Source of the DNA: Arthrobacter sp. V1I9
GTDB lineage: Bacteria > Actinomycetota > Actinomycetes > Actinomycetales > Micrococcaceae
Direction: 5' to 3'
Assembly: GCF_030817075.1 (NCBI RefSeq)
Contig: NZ_JAUSYU010000001.1
Span: 434,001 to 498,000 of the forward strand
Length of the DNA: 64,000 nucleotides
Below are positions 24,063-34,035 of the stretch, piece by piece (the stretch's first letter is position 1; each line of letters starts with the position of its first letter). The notes beneath the pieces were generated by a model. That model ran no database searches. It had not been told where the DNA came from and saw nothing but the letters and a program-made list of their open reading frames with translations. A program made the translations under genes and the position numbers.

Positions 24063-24145
24063 GGGACGTTCTTCAATCGCTCGCTCACTTTTCCTGCGGA
24101 CGCCGCATAATTGATCCCACAGCCGCCGCGGCCTATGGAGGAATC

Positions 24146-24343
24146 ATGCGGATACTCGGAGCCCTTGTTGTCATCTGGCTGATCATTGGCGGTGTGGCCG
24201 CCTGGCAGCGCGGCTATTTCGGGGGAGCGCCCGATAACTGCGCGCAAGCCGGGACGATAGCCATCACCATCGCCGCCGGCCCGCTGAACTACATGGGCGC
24301 CAATCCGCAGATAACCTGCGAGCTTCCGCAACCGTCCCAGTAG
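24146..24343 (+). CDS. Small single-span membrane protein (65 aa)
   Basis: The product has an N-terminal membrane segment (RILGALVVIWLIIGGVAAW, residues 2-20), then a short extracytoplasmic part (GAPDNCAQAGTIAITIAAGPLNYMGANPQ) with two cysteines. The ATG at 24146 follows GGAGG by four bases. No family with a known function is recognised. It stands alone between the desaturase terminator region and the alpha/beta-hydrolase gene. Confidence 0.75.
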   Translation: MRILGALVVIWLIIGGVAAWQRGYFGGAPDNCAQAGTIAITIAAGPLNYMGANPQITCELPQPSQ

Positions 24344-24373
24344 TCCAAGGCACGGCGGACCACCCTAGAGTAG

Positions 24374-25276
<903 letters not shown>

Positions 25277-25293
25277 TCGCCCTTAACACAAGA

Positions 25294-25331
25294 ACTTCCG
25301 GCGACGGCGGGAATCCGCCGTCGCCGGAAGT
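25294..25331 (+). terminator. Hairpin after alpha/beta hydrolase
   Basis: A perfect 17-bp stem (25294-25310 with 25315-25331) with a four-base loop GAAT ends 55 bp after the stop codon. There is no T-run. Confidence 0.6.
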
Positions 25332-25374
25332 GAGCGGGCGTGGGGCAAAAGTTTGCCAAGAGTGAGCGGGCGTG
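25329..25374. repeat. Duplicated AGTGAGCGGGCGTG motif
   Basis: The 14-bp motif occurs at 25329-25342 and 25361-25374, straddling the end of the hairpin. It lies in the 146-bp gap between the hydrolase and the third GAF-ANTAR gene. It may be a recurrent intergenic element. Confidence 0.5.
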
Positions 25375-25422
25375 TGGAAGGGCTTGGTGGGGTAGGTACA
25401 CAAAGAGGCCTGGCGCCGGTTG

Positions 25423-26181
25423 CTACCCGTCGTAGTGGGTGCGTGCCGGGCCCTGGCCCAGCGAGTTGACTACTACCGTGGCAACCTCGTGCAGCTTCGA
25501 GTTCCGTGTGCTGGACGCAGTCTTGAGGATCTCGAACGCGTCCTGCTGGCTGCAGCGGTTCTGGGCCATGATGATCCCCACCGCCATATCGATCACCGTC
25601 CGCGATTCAAGGGTGGCGCGCAGGTTTGCAGCGGTCTCGCTGTAATGCGCAAAGCGGACTGCAAGCCGGAGTGCGAGGGACGTCTGGCTGACGAAGTCCT
25701 CGGCGAATTTCAGCATCCGGGCTTCAAATCGGTTGGGACGGCCCGAGTACAGCAGCAACGCAGCCTTGGTGCCGCCCTCCAGCTGGAACGGCAGCGCCAG
25801 GACGGAGCGGACGCCTTCGCCCAGCAGCGCCGCGGAGTAGTCAGGCCACTGGCCGTCGTCGCGGATGTCCGGCACCTGGACGGTCTCCTGAGTAGTGCAG
25901 GCCGTCATGCTTGGTGTTTGGTTGAACTCGTACTCATGCCGTGCGACGGCCTCGGCGGCCGGACTGCTGCTGGCCACTGTGGCGGCCTTCCGCTGCCGCA
26001 GCAGTGTTATGGCGCACAGGATCTCATCGCCGGGCTCGGAGAGATTGCGTGCGGACACCTGCGCGAGTTCGTTAAGGAAGTCCTCAACATCGGAGCTGTT
26101 GAGGACAAGTTCATGCAGGTGCTCAGTAATGGATGTATCAGTTTTTACAGTTGACTCGCTGGCCACGGTTTTTTGTGCCAT
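25423..26181 (-). CDS. GAF-ANTAR RNA-binding antitermination regulator (3)
   Basis: The product has 252 residues with an N-terminal helix, a GAF domain (~35-180) and an ANTAR domain (~190-245, with LRATLESRTVIDMAVGIIMAQNRCSQQ). It is more diverged than the pair near 8-10 kb: the GAF signature DGPC is replaced by NQTPSMTAC and the hydrophobic core differs, so its ligand is probably different. The ANTAR helices keep the conserved residues. Upstream, 26182-26457 contains no gene. Confidence 0.9.
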   Translation of the reverse strand: MAQKTVASESTVKTDTSITEHLHELVLNSSDVEDFLNELAQVSARNLSEPGDEILCAITLLRQRKAATVASSSPAAEAVARHEYEFNQTPSMTACTTQETVQVPDIRDDGQWPDYSAALLGEGVRSVLALPFQLEGGTKAALLLYSGRPNRFEARMLKFAEDFVSQTSLALRLAVRFAHYSETAANLRATLESRTVIDMAVGIIMAQNRCSQQDAFEILKTASSTRNSKLHEVATVVVNSLGQGPARTHYDG

Positions 26182-26457
26182 TCGCTCAGGTCAAAACGAG
26201 CAGGTAACAAGCCCCGTCCACCCAGCAGGCGGAAGGCGGCAATGCTCGCTGGATCGACGAACTTTCCAACGGCCTGCTGCTAAACCGATATCCAGAAGTA
26301 TATACATTCCCCGGGGCCGGGAATCGTCATTTGACGCACCGCCAGTCCGCAGACGCTGGCGCTGGAACAGGCATTACCGGCAGAATGGGGCACGCGCCGG
26401 CGCTGCCGGTGTCCAACCCGGAAACCAGCGGTTGCTGCGCTATGGAGGGACAGAAAC

Positions 26458-27051
26458 ATGACCAGATTGCTCATCATCGGTCCGCCCGGCTCCGGCAAGG
26501 GTACGCAGGCGGAGCACCTGGCCCGGCACTTCGGCATCCCCGGCGTGTCCACGGGTGAAATTTTCCGGAGCAATGTCAGCCGGCAGACGGAACTGGGCAA
26601 TGAAGCCGCAAAGTACCTCGACGACGGCGATTTCGTACCGGACCGCCTCACCAATGCCCTGGTCCAGGACCGGCTCCTGGCCGCCGACGTCCAGGCCGGT
26701 TTTCTTCTCGACGGTTACCCGCGGACCGCGCCCCAGGTGGTGGAACTGGACAACATGCTCGCCTCGAAGGGCCACGGGATCGATGCAGTCATAGAGCTCC
26801 GGGTCCCCGATTCCGAGCTGGAACAGCGGATGCTGCGGCGTGCCCAGGACGAGGGCCGCAGGGACGATACGGTTGACGTGTTCCGGCGCCGCCTGGATCT
26901 CTATCACCGTGAGACGCACGAAGTCGTGTCCGTCTACGCAGGGCGGGGCTTGCTGGTGCCGGTGAACGGCAGCGGCGACCCCGGCGGCATCACCAAAATG
27001 GCGATCGCCGCCGTCGAACGCTTCATTGATGAAAAAGGAGAACGCGCATGA
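26458..27051 (+). CDS. adk: Adenylate kinase (paralogue)
   Basis: The product has 197 residues and catalyses AMP + ATP = 2 ADP. The P-loop GPPGSGKGT lies at residues 8-16, AMP-binding GVSTGEIFR near 30, DGYPRT near 85 and the short lid segment GRRDDTVDVFRRRLD near 140. It has the short-lid form typical of actinobacteria. The housekeeping adk of related genomes sits in the ribosomal-protein/secY region, so this is probably a second copy. Its stop overlaps the start of the epimerase (ATGA), forming a coupled operon. Confidence 0.92.
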   Translation: MTRLLIIGPPGSGKGTQAEHLARHFGIPGVSTGEIFRSNVSRQTELGNEAAKYLDDGDFVPDRLTNALVQDRLLAADVQAGFLLDGYPRTAPQVVELDNMLASKGHGIDAVIELRVPDSELEQRMLRRAQDEGRRDDTVDVFRRRLDLYHRETHEVVSVYAGRGLLVPVNGSGDPGGITKMAIAAVERFIDEKGERA

Positions 27052-27920
27052 GGGTGGCAGTAACCGGAGGCAGCGGAAAGCTGGGGCGGCACGTGGTGCG
27101 CAGACTCACCGGCGACGGGCACCAGGTGCTCAACCTGGACCGCGCGGGGGAGCGGAATCCCGGGTTGGTGGTGGTGGACCTCCGCAACTACGGCCAGGTT
27201 GTGGATGTCCTGCTCGGCCTGGACGACCGGCACGGCGGGTTTGACGCAGTGGTCCACCTCGGTGCCGTTCCCGCGCCCGGCATCATCCCGGACGCCGCCA
27301 CATTCGAGAACAACATGCTCGCCACCTACAACGTGTTCCAGGCGGCCCGGCGGGCCGGAATCAAGAAGGTGGTGTATGCCTCAAGCGAGACGGTGCTGGG
27401 ACTGCCGTTCGACGTCGACCCGCCCTACATTCCCGTTGACGAGGAGTACCCCGCCCGGCCGGAGAGCACCTACTCGCTGGTGAAGCACCTCGAGGAGCAG
27501 ATGGCAGTGGAGCTGACGCGGTGGGACCCGGAGCTGAGCATCTCCGGCCTCAGGTTCTCCAACGTCATGGACGTTGAGGACTACGACAGCTTTCCCGCCT
27601 TCGACGCCGACGCCACGCTGCGGAAATGGAACCTCTGGAGCTACATCGACGGCCGCGACGGCGCCCAGGCCGTAGTCTGCGCGCTCGAAAACGCCAAGCC
27701 GGGCTTCGAGGCGTACATCATCGCCAACGCGGACACCGTGATGAGCCGGTCCAGTGCGGAACTGGCGGCGGAGGTGTTCCCCGCCGTCAAGGTCACCAAG
27801 GACCTTGGCGAGCACGAGACCATGCTGTCCATTGACAAGGCCAGGCGCCTGCTCGGTTTTGAGCCCGAATTCTCCTGGCGGAACCACCAGCCGAGCATCC
27901 CCGCGGGAGCCTCAATCTGA
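27048..27920 (+). CDS. NAD-dependent epimerase/dehydratase family protein
   Basis: The product has 290 residues and is an extended short-chain dehydrogenase: Rossmann motif TGGSGKLGRHVVR near residue 6, VVHLGA near 75 and the catalytic YSLVK near 145 (Ser-x-Tyr-x3-Lys pattern). Activity on a nucleotide sugar or similar substrate is likely but not specified. It is translationally coupled to the adenylate kinase, a pairing that suggests a role in nucleotide-sugar metabolism; this is inference. Confidence 0.9.
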   Translation: MRVAVTGGSGKLGRHVVRRLTGDGHQVLNLDRAGERNPGLVVVDLRNYGQVVDVLLGLDDRHGGFDAVVHLGAVPAPGIIPDAATFENNMLATYNVFQAARRAGIKKVVYASSETVLGLPFDVDPPYIPVDEEYPARPESTYSLVKHLEEQMAVELTRWDPELSISGLRFSNVMDVEDYDSFPAFDADATLRKWNLWSYIDGRDGAQAVVCALENAKPGFEAYIIANADTVMSRSSAELAAEVFPAVKVTKDLGEHETMLSIDKARRLLGFEPEFSWRNHQPSIPAGASI

Positions 27921-28068
27921 CCGCTGGCGTCCAGCCGCAGGAATCGCAAAGGGTTGGCGCAGGATCCTGCAAGACCCCGTTCCAGCGCGGAAACGGGTCC
28001 TAATCTTGAGGTAGGGCGGATGGTTTACCTGCCCGCGCAGAGCGCAACGCCGAAGCAAGGACCCCAAA

Positions 28069-29904
28069 ATTCGCACTCCATCCTTTCTGCTGCCCGCCGC
28101 AGCAGTGCTGGTTTCCGCAGTCGCCCTTTCCGCAGCCGCCGTGCCGGCATCAGCCGCTCCGACGGCCGATCCCGGAACGACGGGCCGCTACATCGTCCGG
28201 TACGCAGCCAATGCCGATGTTGCCTCAGAGGCAGCCGGCATGCGGGGGCAGGGACTGGCCGTGGGCCGTACCTTTACCCGCGCCTTCCGCGGCGCAGTGG
28301 TAAACGCCAACCCGGCACAGGCGGCTGCGCTGGCCCGCTCCGGCCGCGTGGTTTCCGTGGAAGTGGATGCACCCGTCAATCTTTCCGCATCCCAGCAGCC
28401 CGCACCCTGGGGCCTGGACCGGGTGGACCAGCGGTCCTTGCCCTTGTCCGGGTCCTACTCGTGGACGGCGTCCGGAGCAGGTGTGAGCGCGTACGTGGTG
28501 GACACCGGTGTCCTTGCCTCGCATGCAGATTTCGGCGGCCGGGTGGCAGCCGGCTGGTCCGCCGTGGCCGACGGCCTGGGTTCGAGCGACTGCAACGGCC
28601 ATGGCACCCACGTGGCCGGCTCGGTGGCCGGTTCCAGCTACGGTGTGGCCAAGGGCGCCACCGTGGTGCCGGTGCGTGTGCTCGACTGCAACGGCTCCGG
28701 CTACAACTCGGACGTGGTTGCGGGACTGGACTGGATCGCCGCCCACCACACAGCCGGGACGCCTGCAGTGGCCAACCTCAGCCTCGGCGGCGCCGCCAGC
28801 TCCGCTGTTGACGCGGCCATCCAGGCTGTTATGGACGACGGCGTTACCGCGGTGGTTGCAGCCGGCAACTCCGCCGTGGATGCCTGCAGCAATTCCCCCG
28901 CCCGCGTCCCCGGAGCAGTAACGGTGGCTGCCAGCGACTCCGCTGACCGGCAGGCATCCTTCTCCAACTTCGGCTCCTGCGTGGACCTCTACGCGCCCGG
29001 CGTCGGTATCACCTCGGCCCACCACACCTCTGCCACCGCCACGGTATCCATGTCCGGAACCTCGATGGCCGCTCCCCACACGGCCGGGGCAGCCGCAGTG
29101 CTGCTCTCCCAGAACCCCGCACTCTCACCGGCCCAGGTGGCAGGCGCACTCGTATCCAACGCCACGGCCGGCGTGGTTACCGGTGCCACGAGCGGCACCC
29201 CCAACCGGCTGCTGTTTGCCGGCGCTGTTGCTCCGGCTCCCGCTCCGGCTCCGGCTCCGGCTCCGGCTCCCACCGTAACCGCCGCTACCCCGGGAGCAAA
29301 CGCAACGGCCGTGGCAACGGGAACAAATGTCACTGCCACTTTCAGTGCCGCCGTCCAGGGCGTCACCACGGGGACGTTTGCGCTCAAGAATGCGGCGGGC
29401 AGCACCATCCCTGCCGCCGTCACCTACAACGCCACCACCCGTACTGCCACCCTGAACCCGGCCGCCGGCCTGGCAACCGACACCCGCTATACGGCCACGC
29501 TGGTGGGCGGCGCCTCAGCCATCCGTGACAGCGCAGGAACCCCGCTGGCATCCACCAGCTGGACCTTCCTGACCGGCCCGGCACCCGTTGTTACGGGCAC
29601 AACGCCCACCAGCAACAAGCTGCTGGTGCGCCGGAATAACAACATCAGCGTGGGCTTCAGCGAAGCGGTCCAGGGCGTCAACGGAACCACCTTCACGGTG
29701 AAGAATGCCGCTACCGGCGCGGTGGTGCCGGCCGCCGTTTACCGGAACAGCACCACCAACCAATGGATCCTGAACCCCCAGCAGGCCCTTGCGCCGAAGA
29801 CCAAGTACACCGTGACGGTGACCGGCGGCAGCGGCGGGGTGAGCGACCTTGCCGGGAACCCGTTCGCCGGCAGGAGCTGGCAGTTCACCACCGGTTCCTT
29901 CTAG
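28069..29904 (+). CDS. Secreted subtilisin-like S8 serine peptidase with Ig-like C-terminus
   Basis: From the ATT at 28069 the product has 611 residues: a signal peptide ([20 protein letters not shown]...ASA), an I9 inhibitor propeptide (~35-115), an S8 domain with Asp145 (VVDTG), His178 (HGTHVAG) and Ser332 (GTSMAAP), an (Ala-Pro) hinge and two SbsA-type Ig-like repeats (~400-610). No ATG, GTG or TTG occurs between the upstream stop at 28012-28014 and the GTG at 28105, which would cut the signal peptide in half. An AAGGA stands seven bases before ATT 28069, so initiation at ATT is the best reading. Confidence 0.9.
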   Translation: MRTPSFLLPAAAVLVSAVALSAAAVPASAAPTADPGTTGRYIVRYAANADVASEAAGMRGQGLAVGRTFTRAFRGAVVNANPAQAAALARSGRVVSVEVDAPVNLSASQQPAPWGLDRVDQRSLPLSGSYSWTASGAGVSAYVVDTGVLASHADFGGRVAAGWSAVADGLGSSDCNGHGTHVAGSVAGSSYGVAKGATVVPVRVLDCNGSGYNSDVVAGLDWIAAHHTAGTPAVANLSLGGAASSAVDAAIQAVMDDGVTAVVAAGNSAVDACSNSPARVPGAVTVAASDSADRQASFSNFGSCVDLYAPGVGITSAHHTSATATVSMSGTSMAAPHTAGAAAVLLSQNPALSPAQVAGALVSNATAGVVTGATSGTPNRLLFAGAVAPAPAPAPAPAPAPTVTAATPGANATAVATGTNVTATFSAAVQGVTTGTFALKNAAGSTIPAAVTYNATTRTATLNPAAGLATDTRYTATLVGGASAIRDSAGTPLASTSWTFLTGPAPVVTGTTPTSNKLLVRRNNNISVGFSEAVQGVNGTTFTVKNAATGAVVPAAVYRNSTTNQWILNPQQALAPKTKYTVTVTGGSGGVSDLAGNPFAGRSWQFTTGSF

Positions 29905-29940
29905 GCCAGAGCAGCAGGAACTGGGCCATCGCAGCAGGAA

Positions 29941-31053
29941 CTACGCCATTTCCAGCAGGAACTCGGTGCGCCCATGCACGGCGCCGTTGATCTGAAGCTC
30001 CAGCGCATGCAGTCCCGGATGGTGCACCCTGGTGGTCATCTGCCTGAACGCGTGGCGCTTGGACACGCTCCTGCTCTCGCCGGGCGCAAGGGTCAGGGTT
30101 GAGATTTTGAAGACCTTCGCGGACTGGCTGCCATTGGCCTTGCGGTAGTGGACCAGGTAATCCACCACAAGACGCACGTCCTCGGTGCCGGTATTGGAAA
30201 TCTCAAAGGCAAAGGTCAACTCACCTGGCACCGAGAGGATTTCCTGGTCGAGGCGCGGCCCGGTCACAGCCACCGACGCCGGCGTGAAGCCCAGCAGCGC
30301 CAGCGCGCCGGGATGCCCCTTCTTGACCAGCGTGCGGAGCCCTTGGCGGACCACCCATCCGGTGTTGCCGTCCGGTGCGGAGAGCCACTGACCAGCTGTG
30401 GCCACAACAGCACCGGGTGCATGCCGGGCGAGATCGTTGAGGTGGTTGGCCACGGAACGCCGGACGTATTCGGACGGGTCGCGGTAGAGGACAGTGAGGA
30501 TGGGCAGGGTGGCTTCGGGCCGCTGGACGAGGGCCGGGACTCGCACGGCCCACGGCAGGTAGGGACGCGTGCCTTCGCTCGCGAGGCGGCGGACGTGCTC
30601 ATCCGGGTGGACCGTCCAGCCGAGGATTGCTGCCAAGGCCCGGTCCGGGTCCCTGGCAAGGAGGCGGCGGACGGCGAATTCCCCGGTAAGCCTTGGCGTC
30701 AATTCAGCGAGCAGGGCCAGGCAGTCGTCGAAGTCCTCCGTTGCACCGGACGCGAGGGCGAGGGTGACGGCCGCCTCCGAAACCGGCCAGAGGACCCAGC
30801 CGGTGAATTCCGGGACTGACAGCGCCGCCCGGAAGCTGACGGACGCGGTCGTATATCCCGGGACCGGACTCGTGCTGATGTCAGCCACAAGGGCTTCGGC
30901 CACGAGATCGGTCCGCGCGCGTAAGTTCAGGTCACCAAGCAGGGATGCAGCGGCAGCCGTTTGCGCCCACTGCACTGCCGGTGCGCTTTCCGCCAGGATG
31001 CGGGTGAGCGCTTCAATGCTCGGCGGATCGATCAGCTCGTTCATAACGCCCAT
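29941..31053 (-). CDS. DNA alkylation repair protein, AlkC-like (HEAT repeats + Ig-like domain)
   Basis: The product has 370 residues. The first ~250 form HEAT-like helices with the AlkC/AlkD signature HPDEHVRRLASEGTRPYLPW near residue 150, plus DPSEYVRRSVANHLNDLAR. Residues ~265-370 form an Ig-like beta domain (SVPGELTFAFEISNTGTEDVRLVVDYLVHY), the C-terminal extension seen in AlkC enzymes. These remove N-alkyl bases without flipping them. The start may instead be the ATG at 31044. It lies between the S8 peptidase and the PAP2 gene. Confidence 0.85.
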   Translation of the reverse strand: MGVMNELIDPPSIEALTRILAESAPAVQWAQTAAAASLLGDLNLRARTDLVAEALVADISTSPVPGYTTASVSFRAALSVPEFTGWVLWPVSEAAVTLALASGATEDFDDCLALLAELTPRLTGEFAVRRLLARDPDRALAAILGWTVHPDEHVRRLASEGTRPYLPWAVRVPALVQRPEATLPILTVLYRDPSEYVRRSVANHLNDLARHAPGAVVATAGQWLSAPDGNTGWVVRQGLRTLVKKGHPGALALLGFTPASVAVTGPRLDQEILSVPGELTFAFEISNTGTEDVRLVVDYLVHYRKANGSQSAKVFKISTLTLAPGESRSVSKRHAFRQMTTRVHHPGLHALELQINGAVHGRTEFLLEMA

Positions 31054-31188
31054 GCAGTCAGGCTACCGCCGGGGTACGACGATTCCGCCGGCCCACCAGC
31101 ACCCTGGCGGAAAGGGCCGTTCCTGGCTACTGATCACAGCGGGCAAGCGGGATAATCTTCACCCTAAGCATTTCTTCACCACCTAGGG

Positions 31189-31998
31189 ATGGGCATGGCA
31201 GGACAGCAGGGGTCTATGGGTTCCGGAGTCACCGGGAAAGGTGCCGGCAAATGGCGGGTATTCCATGACAAGTTCGTGGTGGAGGAGCGCTATCTGGAGC
31301 CGGGCGACCGGCGCGGCCTGTACTGGTCGGCCATCATCCTTGCGTTGCTGGGGGTGGCGCTCTTCCTCGCGACCCTGATCAGCGTGGTGCAGGCCGATGG
31401 CCTGTCTGCCGCCGACGGCCCTGCCCGGGATTGGCTGCTCGGGCTGAGATCCGAAACCCTTACGGTGGTCATGATCTTCCTGGCCGTGGTCTTCGGTCCC
31501 ATTGCCCTCCCCATCATTGTCCTGGTGGTGGTTGTGGCGTGGGGATTTGCTGCGAAGCATGCCTGGCGTCCAATACTCCTGGCGTCCGCGATGCTCACCG
31601 GGGTCATCATTTCGCAGATCATCCTCCAGATTGTGCGGCGGTCGCGTCCCCCCGTGGACCAGATGCTCTTCGGCATTGACCACACCTTTTCGTTCCCGTC
31701 CGGACATGTCCTGGGAGCATGCGACTTCCTGCTGGTGGGTGCCTTCCTGATCTACTCCCGGCGCAGCAACCGGCACGCTGCCGTGTTCGGGTTCATTGGA
31801 GCGGGCATCGGCATTGTGCTGGCAGCACTAAGCCGGCTGTACCTGGGCTACCACTGGCTCAGCGATGCGCTGGCGTCGCTTTCGTTGTCCCTGATTATCC
31901 TGGGCGGAGTTATCGCCCTGGACACGTGGCGGACGGCGAGGGTTCCGGGCGAGCGGATCACCGGCGAATTGTCGAAGGCGGACGCGCCGGGCGACTGA
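31189..31998 (+). CDS. PAP2-family membrane phosphatase
   Basis: The product has 269 residues and six membrane segments. The three PAP2 motifs are present: RRSRPP (KX6RP type), FPSGHVLG and SRLYLGYHWLSD. Substrates in this family include lipid phosphates such as undecaprenyl pyrophosphate. The ATG at 31195, six bases downstream, has the better-spaced AGGGA and may be the true start. The stop codon lies within a three-copy tandem repeat. Confidence 0.9.
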   Translation: MGMAGQQGSMGSGVTGKGAGKWRVFHDKFVVEERYLEPGDRRGLYWSAIILALLGVALFLATLISVVQADGLSAADGPARDWLLGLRSETLTVVMIFLAVVFGPIALPIIVLVVVVAWGFAAKHAWRPILLASAMLTGVIISQIILQIVRRSRPPVDQMLFGIDHTFSFPSGHVLGACDFLLVGAFLIYSRRSNRHAAVFGFIGAGIGIVLAALSRLYLGYHWLSDALASLSLSLIILGGVIALDTWRTARVPGERITGELSKADAPGD

Positions 31999-32026
31999 AC
32001 CGGGCGACTGAACCGGGCGACTGAAC
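31988..32026 (+). repeat. Three 13-bp tandem repeats at the PAP2 stop
   Basis: The unit CGGGCGACTGAAC is repeated exactly three times, and the TGA of the first copy is the stop codon. Slippage here would add or remove units only after the stop. Confidence 0.8.
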
Positions 32027-32096
32027 CGGGCGGTCAGCCGCAGGCAGCGCGCCTGGACACGGTCCCGTTGGCTGTTCCCTCCCAGCCGCTGATCGC

Positions 32097-32417
32097 TCAG
32101 GCGGGCGGCCGGGACCGGGCCCGCTTGAGGGCAAGATGGAGCTTGACGTTGGCTTCCTCGAGTTCCAGCACCTTGGCTACGCCGGCGAGGTTCAGGCCCT
32201 GTTCCAGGAGTTCCCCGATGCGAAGCAGTACCGCGATGTCCGCGTCACTGTACTGCCGGGTGCCGCCGGAAGTACGCGACGGCGTCAGCAGGCCCCGCGT
32301 CTCATAGAGGCGGATGTTCTGCTGGCCTGTGCCCGCCAGCTTCGCCGCCACAGAGATGGCGTAAAGTGCGCGACCCTTTGCGGGCACTGGCGCCCGTCCT
32401 GCTTCCCGCTCTGCCAT
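32097..32417 (-). CDS. MerR-family, HspR-like transcriptional regulator
   Basis: The product has 106 residues. The region ALYAISVAAKLAGTGQQNIRLYETRGLLTPSRTSGGTRQY is the HspR subgroup of MerR-type winged helices, which repress heat-shock genes. A C-terminal helix (LLEQGLNLAGVAKVLELEEANVKLHLAL) forms the dimer coil. It is divergent from hsp20, and a perfect ATCTATG-N8-CATAGAT repeat lies between them. HspR usually pairs with a DnaK operon; here the target appears to be hsp20. Confidence 0.9.
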   Translation of the reverse strand: MAEREAGRAPVPAKGRALYAISVAAKLAGTGQQNIRLYETRGLLTPSRTSGGTRQYSDADIAVLLRIGELLEQGLNLAGVAKVLELEEANVKLHLALKRARSRPPA

Positions 32418-32475
32418 CAGTTCTCCAAAAAACTTCGATGAGTCTTGCTTCAGTGTTTCACAGGTGCTATAAAAA

Positions 32476-32497
32476 ATCTATGTTCACTACCATAGAT
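32476..32497. promoter_or_regulatory. Inverted repeat operator between merR-like gene and hsp20
   Basis: ATCTATG-N8-CATAGAT is a perfect 7-bp dyad, 54 bp before the hsp20 start. MerR-type regulators bind dyads between unusually spaced promoter elements. A TACAGT -10-like element at 32509-32514 lies just downstream. Confidence 0.6.
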
Positions 32498-32550
32498 CCT
32501 GGGGTGGATACAGTACCGATCCAACATCTAACAAGTTGAAGGAGTGGGAA

Positions 32551-32979
32551 ATGATGTTGATGCGCACGGACCCGTTCCGTGAGCTGGACCGGCTCACGCA
32601 GCAGGTCTTTGGAACTGCCGCCCGTCCGGCCGCCATGCCTATGGATGCCTGGCAGGAAGACGGGGAGTTTGTGGTGGCCTTCGATCTTCCGGGCGTCAAG
32701 CTCGATTCACTGGATCTGAACGTTGAGCGCAACGTGCTTACGGTCCGGGCGGAACGCCAGGATCCCACCCAGCCCAATGTGGAGCTGGTGGCCTCCGAGC
32801 GTCCGCGCGGCGTCTTCAGCCGCCAGTTGATCCTGGGCGACACCCTGAAGACGGACAACATCAAGGCCAGCTACGACCAAGGTGTCCTGACGCTGCGAAT
32901 CGCGGTGGCGGAACAGGCCAAGCCGCGCAAGATCGAAATCGAGACGCAGCAGAGCCAGCTGCACCAAATCGGAACCTAG
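32551..32979 (+). CDS. Small heat-shock protein (Hsp20/alpha-crystallin)
   Basis: The product has 142 residues with an alpha-crystallin domain ([37 protein letters not shown]) and a short C-terminal tail. The start at 32551 (or 32554) is set by the GGAG at 32541-32544; an upstream in-frame ATG at 32536 overlaps the RBS. It prevents aggregation of unfolded proteins by binding hydrophobic surfaces. It heads the stress-protein locus and is probably repressed by the divergent HspR-like gene. Confidence 0.95.
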   Translation: MMLMRTDPFRELDRLTQQVFGTAARPAAMPMDAWQEDGEFVVAFDLPGVKLDSLDLNVERNVLTVRAERQDPTQPNVELVASERPRGVFSRQLILGDTLKTDNIKASYDQGVLTLRIAVAEQAKPRKIEIETQQSQLHQIGT

Positions 32980-33077
32980 GCCGGCAGTGGCGGGCGCAGG
33001 GCAACCCGGGTTGTCCTGCGCCGCCCGCATCCGGCACTGCCCGTCCGCCGGGCCAGCCCTGTGGAGCCGGAACTGAC

Positions 33078-33500
33078 ATGAGCAATACCCCGGATTACTA
33101 TGCCACCCTGCACGTCCCGCGTGATGCTTCCCAGCAGCAGATCTCGCGCGCCTACCGGGCCCTGATGCGCAGCCACCATCCGGACTTGGAAGGTGGCAGG
33201 GATGCGGCCGGCGGGCCGAGGGGCTTGCAGAACGGAGTGGACAATACCGGCGCAGTTGGAGGTATGCAGCAGCGGGAGGCCGAGCTGCTGCGAATCATGC
33301 AGGCCTTTGCCGTCCTGCGCGATCCAGTCCGGCGGGAGGCCTATGACCGGGAAGAGCAGGCAGAACCGGCAACCGGCGCAGCACCGGCGAGCCGGAGCGG
33401 GACGGACATCCCGGTCCGGAAGGTCCGGCACCAGCCGGCTTCTTCCGGAAACACCATCCGAATCACCCCCGTGCGTTGGGAAAGCGGACCGTGGGCCTGA
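33078..33500 (+). CDS. Stand-alone J-domain protein
   Basis: The product has 140 residues. The J-domain (residues ~5-95, YYATLHVPRDASQQQISRAYRALMRSHHPDLEGG) has the HPD motif required to stimulate DnaK ATPase. There is a long insertion (GGRDAAGGPRGLQNGVDN) before helix III. The C-terminal ~45 residues are basic and disordered; no zinc-finger or substrate-binding domain is present. It lies 98 bp after hsp20 and probably in the same operon. It is unlikely to be the main DnaJ. Confidence 0.88.
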   Translation: MSNTPDYYATLHVPRDASQQQISRAYRALMRSHHPDLEGGRDAAGGPRGLQNGVDNTGAVGGMQQREAELLRIMQAFAVLRDPVRREAYDREEQAEPATGAAPASRSGTDIPVRKVRHQPASSGNTIRITPVRWESGPWA

Positions 33501-33588
33501 TAGCCGATTGGCCTGCCGGACCGCATACCGGGACCCTGCAGGCCCGGGGGATCGACCCCGGCCACCACTTCGAGAGGCGGGAAACTGT

Positions 33589-33966
33589 ATGAGCGATTGG
33601 CGCCGCTACGATTCACACCTGATGCCGGTGTTCCATGAGCGTTTCGAACAGCGGTGGGGCAAGGGCACCGCGCCGTTCCTGGATCCGGAAGCCCATGAGG
33701 AGCCCCTTCCCCGAGCCCAATGGATCAACCCCACCACCGGCGCGGCGCTGGCTGTGGTCCCGGTGTGGACGAACGACGAAAGGCAGCAGCGGTCTTTCGG
33801 GGTGTTCTATCTTCCGCCGTCAGGGGACATCTGGGTCCTGCGGCCGGGATACACAGGGTACCTGGAACCGGCCGACGGCGACACGGAGCACCTGGTCACG
33901 CTCCGGAACGATGCCTTCCGCAAGGCTGTGGCTCACGCCAAGGAATTCCTGTTCGGCGACCAGTGA
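33589..33966 (+). CDS. Hypothetical protein (125 aa) in stress-protein locus
   Basis: The product begins MSDWRRYDSHLMPVFHERFEQRWGKGTAPFLD and has a mixed alpha/beta composition with aromatic strands (SFGVFYLPPSGDIWVLRPGYTGYLEP). It has no signal peptide or membrane segment. I do not recognise a family. The ATG at 33589 follows GAGAGGCGGGA. It is the third rightward gene of the hsp20 locus and converges with the AAA ATPase, so a chaperone-related role is plausible but unproven. Confidence 0.7.
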   Translation: MSDWRRYDSHLMPVFHERFEQRWGKGTAPFLDPEAHEEPLPRAQWINPTTGAALAVVPVWTNDERQQRSFGVFYLPPSGDIWVLRPGYTGYLEPADGDTEHLVTLRNDAFRKAVAHAKEFLFGDQ

Positions 33967-34035
33967 GCTTGAACCTCTGCGCCGCGGCCGCCAGTTAACC
34001 CGGGAGGCCGGGCGCCCGAACGGCAACGGTTGCCG

